From contig NC_073696.1 of the NCBI RefSeq assembly GCF_029784165.1, positions 81,094,220 to 81,158,219 of the forward strand: a stretch of DNA of 64,000 nt, given 5' to 3'. The translations under genes and the position numbers were made by a program. The notes under the pieces are model-generated. The model was not told the DNA's origin. It saw only the letters and a list, made by a program, of their open reading frames with translations, and did no database searches. Of this stretch, positions 11,491-22,900 are shown piece after piece; position 1 is the first letter of the stretch, and each line of letters begins with the position of its first letter. The stretch is from Wyeomyia smithii. Taxonomy: Eukaryota > Arthropoda > Insecta > Diptera > Culicidae.

Positions 11491-11892
11491 CAGAGTCTAT
11501 GGCATATAGAGTCGCGCGAAGAGAAAATCTATCGTTTCGGCAACACAGTTTTTGTGCCGTTTGTTGCCAAGAACTATACAGTTCTGTTTTTCACCATGCA
11601 TAAGCGAATATCATTTTTTGAAATTCTTCACAAGGTACACAGTTTTGAAAGATCACACCGGTGATGTTTTGTCAAATTTAAGTGAATCACTGTACAGGTT
11701 TAATGTTGGATTAAAATGTGTAAGTAAAACTTCGGAAAAACGCATATTCTTTATTACGCTCAATTACAACACTTTTCATCCACTCCTAACATTATCACCT
11801 TGTTTATTTACATTGCTCGATTGGTACCCTCGTTTGACACTGATTTGGTTCCTTTGATTTCATCTTTGCGGAACTCTTAAACATAGACTCTG
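11491..11892. mobile_element. hAT-type MITE, copy 1
   Basis: The element has short inverted ends CAGAGTCTATG and CATAGACTCTG. It is flanked by a perfect 8-bp duplication, CTTGATGG (11483-11490 and 11893-11900). An 8-bp TSD with a CAG-start TIR is the hAT signature. It is 402 bp and has no transposase. The chance ORF at 11552-11857 is also interrupted in the sister copy at 33801-34208 (opposite orientation). Confidence 0.88.
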
Positions 11893-11929
11893 CTTGATGG
11901 TTACCTGGGCAGCTCACAGCCAGGGATGC

Positions 11930-12016
11930 CACATGTACAGATTAATCTGTATTTTACAGATTTTTGGCCGAAGTAACGGTACAGAATCTGTATATACAGA
12001 TATACAGACCGTTGAC
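11930..12016. repeat. Dispersed CTGTATATACAG repeat; inverted copy at 46535-46625
   Basis: The segment with CAGGGATGCCACATGTACAG, GGCCGAAGTAACGGTACAGA and TATATACAGAT is found as its reverse complement at 46535-46625. It is followed by a run of about 18 C (12022-12039). Related TACAGATTTT words occur at 34955-34990 and 44545-44600. Confidence 0.6.
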
Positions 12017-12066
12017 ATTGGCCAACCCCCCCCCCCCCCCAAAGCTGTCCACGTGGTATGTGGATG

Positions 12067-12245
12067 GCCCCTTGGGATCTTCAACGCAGTAATGCAAAAC
12101 ATTAGTTAGAAGTACTGTTTAGAAGTATCCATTAAAATAAATATTGTAAAATAAAAATGTTGAGTGAAAACTTTCAAAGTTGATTTTTTCAGTTCGATGC
12201 AAATGTTAGATTGGTCGATTTGAAAAATTACGCGAGAATTTTGTT
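12067..12245. repeat. Inverted copy of the 5672-5850 repeat
   Basis: Reverse complement of 5672-5850, with matching boundaries (CTTCAACGCAGTAATGC to AAATTACGCGAGAATT). Non-coding. Confidence 0.6.
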
Positions 12246-12292
12246 TTGTTGCTTATTAAGCTTCAGTTCAGCCGGAATCCGTCCAAAAATAG

Positions 12293-12437
12293 GCCCCTAA
12301 TACAGAAGACTAGGCGAGCAACTCGCCTCGCCCACAGTCATTGACGATGTCAGCAAAATGTAACACAACATTTTGCCCGACTCGTCAGTAACTGCGGATG
12401 AGGCTAGTTGCTCAGCTCGTCTTGTGTAATAGGGGCC
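12293..12437. mobile_element. Foldback MITE, GGCCCCTAATACAGAAGAC ends, copy 1
   Basis: GGCCCCTAATACAGAAGACT at the left pairs with GTCTTGTGTAATAGGGGCC at the right, and the interior (CGAGCAACTCGCCTCG ... GAGGCTAGTTGCTCAGCTCG) continues the palindrome. It is 145 bp with no ORF. A larger relative is at 49044-49248. Confidence 0.7.
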
Positions 12438-13400
12438 ATTGTTTTAAACTATCTGTCTATGTACTAATCTTTTGCAGTATGAAGAACCATCATGTAAGAA
12501 ATAAACACTCTAGGACGTCATTTACCCTCTGGACGATGAAAGAACAAACCTGACGATAAGAGCCGATACCCTATTTTCGAATCTTGTGCGTTTAAAAATT
12601 TCAAGTCGGCCATTTATGGCTTCTACAATGCGGGTGTGAATAAGGTAAGGTTTAGTCAGTTAAGTGCTATGATCGAGTAGTTAGCTTTATTACTCAAACC
12701 GGGTTGAATATTTTGGTTGTACACATAATGTGAATGTTTCGGAAGTTTTCATGGACAAAAATTCATTGTAATAATTTTTGATCTTTATTTACTGGTTTCA
12801 CCGTTTCCACGTTCTATTGTACAGGAAGCGTTCGGAAACGATTCCTCTCCGGAAATAGTCCACTTTTAGTGCATATGGGTGATATACGAGCGGAGCCAGT
12901 CTCGCATTTCTAAAATTTACATCTGATGCCCCACAGCATGTTGAACGAAACGTAGATGGTAAAGTTAGGCAGGCTTAAATATTGTAAGCTATTTTTCTGA
13001 AGTTTTTGTTCTAAATCAAACACTATTACAGTAAGTAAAATAGACTTTCTATTGACAATTAATCCGTATAAATTAATTATACAAAACTATATTTTTTACT
13101 AGCCTTACAAACGCGTTTCTACCAGTCTTTCGCACTCGTTCGCACTAGGCATATTTGTTGTACCTAGTCTACTCATTCTAGTTTCACTTCGCCTGATTTT
13201 TCATGCAGTTTTTTTAATAATACAAATATTTACAACTGACCGCTCAAAATGCGCATCGCGCTTCACAGTAAATCATATCCATCTTTCCGCTGGTACCGTT
13301 TCTATTTCCATCCTATTCACAGCGTAGTTTTGTTTTATTGAAATGCGTTGTTTGAACAAACCCACTTCGCACTACTAAAACTAAAGAGGGACGAAAGATT
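12438..13400. other. Region downstream of chd1, no gene seen
   Basis: AT-rich sequence without recognisable coding or repeat features. It may include the distal 3' UTR of chd1, since a further minus-strand AATAAA lies at 13334-13339. Confidence 0.35.
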
Positions 13401-13719
13401 GAGGTATCGAAGATGTGCATACGCGCAGAAAATCAGGTTTCGTTAAACGTCTGGTTTATTCCACGAGGCAAACCTAATCTAATAATAATAATGAGCATCC
13501 TTCATCTATCAATGATGGCCTAATAAATTAATTTTAAAATATCTAGCTTTTTGATGTAAAAAAAACTATGTTCACTAACTCCACGAGTTTTGCTTTTAAA
13601 AACAGCAGAACTTTAGTAGATTGCTTTCTATATATCAATTATATAGCGCAGGAATTATTCACAGTACAAGTGTTGAAGTACACATATATTACAGAAGCAC
13701 GCACTCCCGGTGACCTGGT
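13400..13719 (-). other. chd1 3' untranslated region (inferred)
   Basis: Sequence after the chd1 stop codon on the minus strand. Minus-strand AATAAA hexamers (TTTATT on plus) lie at 13455-13460 and 13334-13339, giving a 3' UTR of roughly 260-390 nt. The transcript end itself cannot be seen from sequence alone. Confidence 0.45.
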
Positions 13720-13957
13720 TTAGGAATTCGCTGGTGGCGGTGGCCTCCGTTCATAATCGCCTCGTCCACCACCAACGTTGCTACCACCGGTCCGATAGTC
13801 CATAAACTCGGGTCCACCCGGACCCCCACCTGATGGCCCACCTCCACCTCGGTCGTAACCTGCCGCGTATCGATAAGGATTATCTCCCGGCGGATAGTAA
13901 CCGCCCGGTGGCATACCATAATGGCTATTGGGATAATTTCCCGGTGGTGGAGGGTAT
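13720..13957 (-). CDS. chd1: chd1 terminal coding exon 8
   Basis: 238 nt including the TAA at 13720-13722. The acceptor is GTCTTATAG|ATA. It encodes a Pro/Gly/Tyr-rich disordered tail ending GDYERRPPPPANS. Intron 7 is 67 bp. Confidence 0.9.
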
Positions 13958-16900
13958 CTATAAGACAAAAAATTGAAGGAGAATATAGCGCTACATTCCG
14001 AAGACATATTGTGTTGTAATTTACCTTCGTTTATCCTTGTACGGTCGATCGCCCCGATCCCGATCTCGATGATCGCGATGGTAACCTGAAGGAGGGTGGC
14101 GATTGTAATTGTCATAACGATCGCGTTTGTGATCACTAAATCTGCAAACCAAAATAAATAGTTCAGAATGTTATGCACCAAAAAATAAATTAATAAGTCA
14201 CATTCACTTTGAACTTACCGGTCGCGACCACTCCATCGATCATCGGGGTATGGTCCACTCCGCCCGCTTCCGTCCGGATACATTCCCCCGCGCATACCTT
14301 GCGGTGTTCCTGGTGTACCACCTCTAGGATTTATCCCTCTCATATTACCCATGCGATCAGGATAATCGTCCCAGGCTTTGTCTCGAAGTGTCCTGCGTAA
14401 TAAAAAAAATCCAAGTAAATTCAACCGAATCACCGTATGCAAACCATTCGATCAAGCTTACCTTCCGTCCCCATGCAGCCGCTTGTACTCTCTGCTGTTC
14501 TCATCGAGCTCACCCTCCTCTAGTTTCCGTTTGGCGTGTGGTCCATCATCCTTCGGGTCACCACTGTTCGCATGTCCATCCTGTCCCAGGTAACGGTCGC
14601 GTTCCTTGCGATGGTGCGTATCACCATCGAGTCCGCTCATACCACCCCGGTCCGGTGTTCCCGTACCACCGTGCAGCCGTTTCTTCTCTTTTCGTTCTCG
14701 CCGATCATTGCTCATAGTTTTGTCTTTTTCCTGTTCCGCAAGAGGTGTGGTTACCACCATGGGAATATTCTGCTGACTTTGTCCATTATCTTTCTTGCTA
14801 ATTTTCTTTATTTTACCTAAAGTCTGCAAAGCTTGCGGTGTTCCTGGAAGATTTTTTGTGATTTTCTCAGCTTTCTCTTTGGCCTCCTTGACCGGGGAGT
14901 TCTGCGCGGATCCTGGACCATCTTTCGCATGATGGTGATGATGATGATGGTGGTGGTGATGGTGATGATGATGATCTTTCTTTTTCTCAGCACTACTACC
15001 GCTACCTCCGACAGCATCTTCCGGTTCGCCACCACTTCGCTTCATTGCATGCTTATAGAGTTTAAACAGTTTTTTGGCGTCGAATTCGGTAAACTTGGAT
15101 ACGAAATACCACAAGTTACTTCTCCATTCCTTGATCTTTTCAGGATCTTTGTACACCGACAAACACTGGTTGATTTGGTTTCCAATACTGAGAAGACATG
15201 CTCGGGTCTGGTTGACTTGTTCCTGCGGTGGAAGCGTCTGATCTGGATTGTCCAGTGTTTTGAGAGCTTTTTTAACTGGACGCATCTTTTCCTTACACTC
15301 GTTGAACACACTGGGATCCAAGTCGCCGATTATATTTAATGCACAAGGCTCGTTGTTAGCCGTGAAATGCATCGGACCAGTATTCTTTTTCTTGTCCTTT
15401 TTAGTGTCTTTCTTTTCCCGTTTTTTACGCTCCTTTTTCTCTTTGTGTTCTTTGTGATCTTCCTTAGGACCATTGGAGTTGAGCTCGTGATCATGGTGAT
15501 GCGGGTCGGACTCCGATAGCTTCTTATTTTTACCGGTAGCCATGGGAGTGTGCTGCGTTTTGTCTTCCATTGGGGAGCCTTCATTTCCGTCCACCTCTTG
15601 ACACGATAAGGGAGACTGGACAGTGGGAGCTGATATGGCCTTTCCTTCACCCCGGGGTTTTCGTTGTTTGCGTGGTTTCTTTCCGATACCTTTCTTCAGC
15701 TCGAGATTCTTTCGGATTATTTTCAGTAGATATTCTGCACGAGATTGGAGATGTTTGGCCTGAGGTTTCTTTGCTCCGTCGTTAGCTAAAATTTTGTCTC
15801 CAAGGTTCAGCGAATTTTCCAGTTTCATTGCCTCCCACGAACCGATTCCAAACTGATAGATCCCACGAAGCAATCGCGAGTCATCTTCACTGTTCCATTC
15901 GACGTCGAAATGCGCCGGGCGCGTTTTGATGTTTAATACCCATTGTGCGCGTTCGTTCGCATCAACGGGTAGAACATCATCAAGCGGTTGCAACTCTTCG
16001 ACGCATTGCAGCAGCGTTTTAACGTTGAAGGAAACACCACCAAAACGGATCGAAAATGCAGCACGTGGTCCACGTTTAGCTTTTTCCTCCGATGAATTTT
16101 TATCCTTCTCGTCATTTTCTTTCGAATGTTCCATGAATTGAACACATCGTTCCTGAAGTAATTCGCCCACCCTTTTCAGCTCCGACAAAGGTTTTTCCTG
16201 CAACTCAGCATCGATTGCAATGGCTTCTAGCCGTTTAAGTGGCGCAGGGAATTTTTTGTAGCTCTTAATAAACCTCCTAAGCTCAGTGTCGGTAAAGCCA
16301 GAAATTTTTTCCTTGTTCGAAGGCCTGCCTCTAGCGCCAGCCTTCTTACCTGCTTTACCTTCTTCGCTGACGTCAGACTCTTCAGCGCTTTCATCTTCAG
16401 CAGATCTTTTCTTACGTTTTTTGCCGCTACCATCTTCATTGGTTTGATTAATTTGCTGCAAAGTTTTGCGTCTTGGCGGTAAATAGAGGTCGTTCAGTTC
16501 TTTGTTGCGCTCCTCTGCCTCTATCAGTTCGCGATAGTTTTGCGGAATAATCTCGTCCCAGTCTTTAGTGTCAGCATCCTGTTCTGCTTCGTTAGGTGGA
16601 TTCACGGGTTTTCGAATGGCGGAGGTTTCCTTTTCTTCGTCAAAATCAAAAGTCGTTACGTTAAACGCCGACAGAAGTTCATCACCGGGCATACCAGGTG
16701 CCTCATCGCGCGTCTCTGCCCGCTTGAGAATTTCATCAATATCACATACGAGTTCATCATCTCCATCTTCGTCCTCTTTGAACAACTCTTCAGCGCCAAA
16801 TTTCAAAATCGCCGACAGTTCGTCCTTGTTGAAAGGATTGCTCGTGTTGTTAGCCCCATTTTTGTCAAGAACTGTACGTCCCGTAGTGTCCATTCGCTGG

Positions 16901-19900
16901 ATCACCAAGTGGTCGAGCACCATTTTCTTTTTCGCACGTTCCACAATATCCTCCTCAACGGATCGAGCGGTCACCAACCGATAAATATTGACCTGATTTT
17001 TCTGTCCTATCCGATGAGCTCGAGCTTGCGCCTGCAAGTCGTTCTGGGGATTCCAGTCGGAATCAAAAATGATTACCGTGTCAGCCGTGGCCAGATTAAT
17101 GCCCAAACCACCGGCTCGGGTTGACAGGAGGAAACAAAAATCGGTCGAGCCTTCGGCATTGAAATGGTCTAAAGCTTGCTTTCGCAATTCACCTTTTATG
17201 CTGCCATCCAGCCGTTGGAAGGAAAAATGTCTTTTCTGCAAATACTCTGCCAGGATGTCTAACATGCGTACCATTTGCGAGAAAATCAACACCCGATGCC
17301 CGGTTTCTTTCAGCCGACAGAGCAGTTTATCCAGCAGAACAAGCTTTCCGGAGCCTTTCAACAATTGCACCACTATATTGTCCTGAATGGCTGTCTGTGA
17401 CTCGAACTCTGTGGGTCTCGTTAAAAGTGCATGATTGCAACACTTCTTCAACTCAATCACAATGTTCAGGAATGTATTGATGGAACCCTTCATACCCTTG
17501 CGCAATGCGTCGAAATTTTTGGTCAATATCCAGCGGTAATATTGCCTTTGTATCGAAGTCATCTCTACCCTGAGAATTTGTTCTACCTTGGCGGGTAAAC
17601 TTTTTTCGACATCTTTTTTAACTCGCCGCAATATATACGGTTCCAGTTCCTTGTGGAGTTTGGTGTATGATTTATCATTAGTAGTATTGCCATAGTTACG
17701 CTCGAAGGCCTCCCAGGAATCGAATTTGTTTGGCATAATAAAATGCAAAAGGGCCCAGAGCTCTTTAAGGGAGTTCTGTAGTGGTGTCCCGGTGATTAGC
17801 AATCGGTAGTTAGTGTCAAACTCTTCTAGAGCTTTGTACAGTAGAGAATCGTCATTTTTCAATCGATGCGCTTCATCAACAAGTAACGCCGCCCAGCTTA
17901 AGCTACCAAGAAATGTTTTGTCTTTTAACAGAATTTCGTAGGTCGTTAAAATGGCATTAAACTTCAGTTTCTGATTGTTCACGAAACACCATTCGTACTG
18001 TCGGATAATTTCACGTGACGCTACGTCACCGAGGTACGTGACGACATTCATTTCTGGTGCCCAGATGGCAAATTCTCGCTGCCATGCTGTCATTGTGCTA
18101 AGCGGAACCACGCACAGGAACGGTCCGTACAGTTGCTGCGCCTTGAACAAATAATACAGAAAGCAGATAGTTTGGATTGTTTTACCCAAACCCATCTCAT
18201 CGGCCAGGATCACCGAGTTTTCCTTACACCAAGTTAAAATAAGCCAATTTAAACCGTCCATTTGGTAATCTCTCAATTTCAGACCGCGATCTTCTCCGAG
18301 ATATTCCGGTTGGCTTTTCAAATGGTGAAACTTTGGTCGATATTTGATAGCCTTGCAATGCTTGGAAGGCGTCCGTCGACTATCTTCACGTTCTTGGAAC
18401 TCTTCAAGCTTTTTGCTCCACTTTTTCGACAGCAAACTAGCGTCTTCCCAAGTAGAGTCCGCGTACGGCAGTGATTCCCACTTGCACAGGTAATCCGTTC
18501 CACCTTCCGGTTTTTCAACCTGTGCAATCACACGTTCCACATTATAGTAACTTTTCAGCAAATCTTGCTGCAACTCCTGCTGACACTCGTAGTAATCTAT
18601 ATCTTCTGGCCCCGCTTGATGTTTTCGCCAGTATTCGATATCCTTTTCTCGCTTAATGTAGTTTTCCAATTTTTTCATTCCTTTCACCTTCTGCTCCTTC
18701 AGTGTTTCCTCCGATTCCCACGTGCAATGCAAGTAGGACCAGCCGGTCCACTTTATGAGATACTGTTGTTCGGTATTATCGGCATCGTTCGATTCGGCTC
18801 CTTCATTCGGATCACCACTTTCTTCCACGGAGTAACAGGTGGTGGCCGCTCCGGTTGCGCCTTTTCTACCCAATCGCTGACCGATTATTCGCTCGATCGT
18901 TTCAGTCTTCTCATCTTCAGCGGCAGCTGCAGCAGCCGCTTCCGCCTGTTCAGCATCAATCTCCAACAGATCCTCACTATCAGTCTGTTCATCGCCGCTC
19001 TCCTCCTTATAACTAACAGCTGTTTTTCTACGATTCCTACCCTGCCGCGAGTTGTCTCCACTATCACCGCCGCTGCCCTCGTCCGAAGTGTACGCAGTGC
19101 GTTTCTTTTTTTTCGCCTTTGGCTTTGGTGGTGGTGCCGTACGCTTTTTGGCCGCTGTCCGGCGAACACCGTAGCTGCCATCGCCGGCATCGGAACTATC
19201 CTGCTCGCTGACGTCGCTTTCGTCCTCCGAAGTGTCCGACTTCCAACGGCTGCTGAAACGAAAATTCAAAACACGAAGAAAAAACGGTAACAGTTTAAAC
19301 TTGCAAGCACTTTGATTCGGCAGATGTGGATTCATTTAATTATAGCCTCGTGTCGTCATAAGGAGAAAAAATTTCGATTCTGCGCCGTGCAGTGAGCGAA
19401 AATTTTCTAGAACAGCCAGTGGAAAGTGTACTTCAATCTTTGCTGATATAGTTTTTGGTGATATTATAAAACGATGGAAACTTTTGGGATTGATTTGGAG
19501 TTCTCATTAGAAACGTTGCAATGTAGAATCAAAACTGATGTTCTCAAAATTATTAAATTTATAATAATCATGGTAAAATTTGGTCAACATCACGTTATCC
19601 TATTTTCATTTCAATGGCCCTTCGGAGATTTAATTTTACTGTACAAAAGAATTAATCACAAATATTTTTTCTTCATAAAAACACCAGATAATGATTCACT
19701 ATCTAAAAACAAATAAAAATTATCGCAAACTTCTCTTATCACTAACCTGTTAGCCATCTTTATTTCGTCGTTTTTCTTAGGAACAGACCTCGAATCAATA
19801 CCACTACCAGCAATGCAGATGGCTTGCAGTAAACTGCGACTCAATCGAGCGGCCAGTATCTTACACTGGCAGCTGAATTTCGAGCCAGACTTCAGCCAGC

Positions 19901-22900
19901 AGAAAACACAATTCAGAAGTAGCAGGTACAGTGTAGTACCAACGGCACTTTAGGATTAATTTATTCGTTTAGTGAAACAATCATCGAATTCAGAGGATGG
20001 AAAGTTCAAAAAGCGTGTTTTAGTTACTAAACAGACCATGTTTTAATTACGTATTTTTAAAATTTTGTCATGGAAGCGTGTGTGATAACCATAACCCTTA
20101 TTGGTCTTATGATGACAGGCAAAAAACTCGAGTTGTTGGTAGTTAAAAGGTAAATCAACTTGGAATTAACTTGGAGTTCGGCATTTGATTGATATCTGAA
20201 AATCTCAACTACCAGAATGTTTGAAGAATAGTTAATCAACTCTACTTGATACCCGAAGGCTCAGTCGAGGAATCGCCAGTGCTGTTTAGTCGTTAAGACA
20301 TTGAGATCTAAACTCTAAACTAATTTGGAGCTGAATGAAATTAAAAATCAGCTTGTTGCAGAATATAATCAAAACGTGGAGTTCTTACGGAGTGCGTTTA
20401 CGCAGTCGAAGACACGCTGACGAGTCCAAATTTTACGCCTATGCTGACTACTTCTGAAAAATTCAAACCTAATTGATGAGAATATAAAATCCCAGTGATC
20501 TGCTGTACAGGTGATCACATAAGTTCTTCAGACTTAATGATATCTTTGGGGATTTCGACTGAATGTTGGGATTCAATACCGATAGAACAAGAGTCTAAAC
20601 TCCAAGATAGTTTAAGGGATTTGAATATTTCAATATAACATTAATAAATGCCATGGTCAAATCCCTTCGAACGTCCATGGGATTTAGTAATAAATCAAGG
20701 TATTATATCGGCATCTATTGATCATCCAGATATGAATCACAAACAATACTCTTTACACACAAAGCATAAATCCTATAGAATACAAAGGGACTCCGTAGTG
20801 ATCATTCGGGACGTCCTATCAGTCTTCGGTTGAACCTGATGATCATCAAAATCTGAGCTTCCAGAAAAAATGAAGAACAGAAGAAATGGTTTTTTAACAC
20901 TACATGTGCAACATTGAACTCGCACATGTCACATCGGTTAATATGATTAAAAGGAATATCATCAAGATCTTAAGTTCCAAACGGCTTGGAGGACGGAAGT
21001 GACTTAAATACTCCTGGTTATTCCTGGCTTGCTTCGATTCGAACTGTGTCTCTCACATTGAAAATGTAAAACAGGATGATGCTGTATAAACGGATTTGAA
21101 AGCTGCATTCAATAAAATTGACCATCGAATTCCACGCAAACTCTCAAAAATCGTTGTCTCCGAAATGCTGGTTAAATGGCTGCAATCATAGTTTTATAAC
21201 AGAAGTCTGGGCGTAAAACTTGGATCCAACACTTCACTACGGTCAACAAACACATCCGGTGTTATCCAAGGAAGTAACCTCTGGTCATTTTTCTTTGTAT
21301 TGTATTTCAATGATGTCGCAGCACGTCTTGGAATTGGTTGTAAGCTGTTCTATATCGTTCGTTGGAATTGGTTGTAAGCTGTTCTATATAGATCGTTGAA
21401 GAATTATCCGACTGTCAAAAGCTGCAAGAATTGTTGAATATTTCCGAGGATTGGTGCAAAAAAAACCTAAGCTGACGTACACAAATTACATAACGCTCAA
21501 AATTCAGACTTTAGACACTCTCCCGATGATTTGCGATGTAACAATTCCGGGAAGTTGAAGTAAAACGGTTTTTGGTTGGTGATCCTGTCGGCCACGATCT
21601 GCCTTTAAGTTGTGCGGGAGCGTGTCCGGCGAAGTAATAACGTTCAGTTTAAAATTTTTACCGATCTGAGTATATCTATTGGATCTGTCCACAATATTTT
21701 GGCATCGAACGAAGAAACGGATTCTTTGAGAAAAAGAGGCGCGGTAGAATGAAAATGAGTCTTTTACGGCTCGTTGTTCACGAGTTCACATCAATGCTGT
21801 TTATTATAAAATGGAAGTTTGTCTTCGAAAACTCTTTAGAGATGACCACTAGGTGTTCAAGCAAGACGGTGGATCAGCGCACAATGCGAACTTGATTCAA
21901 GGTTGGTGTAGGAACAATATGAGGGACTTTTTGAATGAAAATATACGGCCGTTAAATTCATCTTATCTCAAGTCAATGAACTTTTTTGTCTAGTGGAACA
22001 TGATGTCGAAGCTTACAGATTACAAAATCTCCAACTTGAATTTTAGCGTGAAAAGTGACTTTTTAGTGACTAGGTTCGAAATAGTGACTAAAAAGTGACT
22101 CGCTACTAGCCCTGCAATGAAGGCTACCTATACAATTGGACGTACACCTCTAGATCGTGCAAACGGAATTATTGACCTTGTGTACCGCTTGACGAAAAAT
22201 TGACTTTCGGGCCACATCGAGCCAATATTATTGATCGTGAAAGTCGTCAACTGAGATTTCTTTAAAAGTATCAAAAGATTTCACTGATGTGCATTGTTTA
22301 AAATCAATGTACTTTGCATTAGTAAGATCCAGAACAAGCTGAATCTTCCCCGAATGAACACTTTTCAGTTTTCCCTGATATTCCCTAACTTCTCTGATCG
22401 AAAAATGAAATCCCTGAAATCTCAATAGAACGCTTTTAACACGAGAAGTTCGGGAAGACTTCGTTAAACCTATTATTTTATAATTGAACTAGCTGCCCCG
22501 GCAAATTTCGTCTCGCCCGTTTTTTTTTTTTTGTTTATTTAAAGGATTTCAAACATTCTAAATTGATTCCACATACATACAAAAGATTTACCTTGCGATT
22601 TGTTTATTGTCTGCAAATGCATAACGAATCCTACATTAGATACGTTCAAGTTTGAAAGAAAAATCGTTTGCAATGATTGGTTTTATTGGAATGAGAATAT
22701 CCTTGCCTTTTAGCAGTTCACCAGTAACCGGAAGTCGTCAACAACTGGTTCCGAAAATATCCATCTTGGGTTGTAATCGATCATTTTAGGCTATTTTCCA
22801 GAAACCGTCACCATCTTAGAATTCAAAATGGTGTCTGAGGTCGATATTTGACTTCTATGCATCGTCACGATTACGGAAATACCCATGTTAAGTGGTATTT

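Noticed and set aside
11552..11857. 101-aa ORF near the hAT-type ends
   Set aside because: It lies wholly inside the MITE, and the corresponding frame in the sister copy is different and not conserved.
14833..15339. Plus-strand ORFs of up to 241 aa across chd1
   Set aside because: Antisense shadows of the 4.8-kb chd1 exon with no own motifs.
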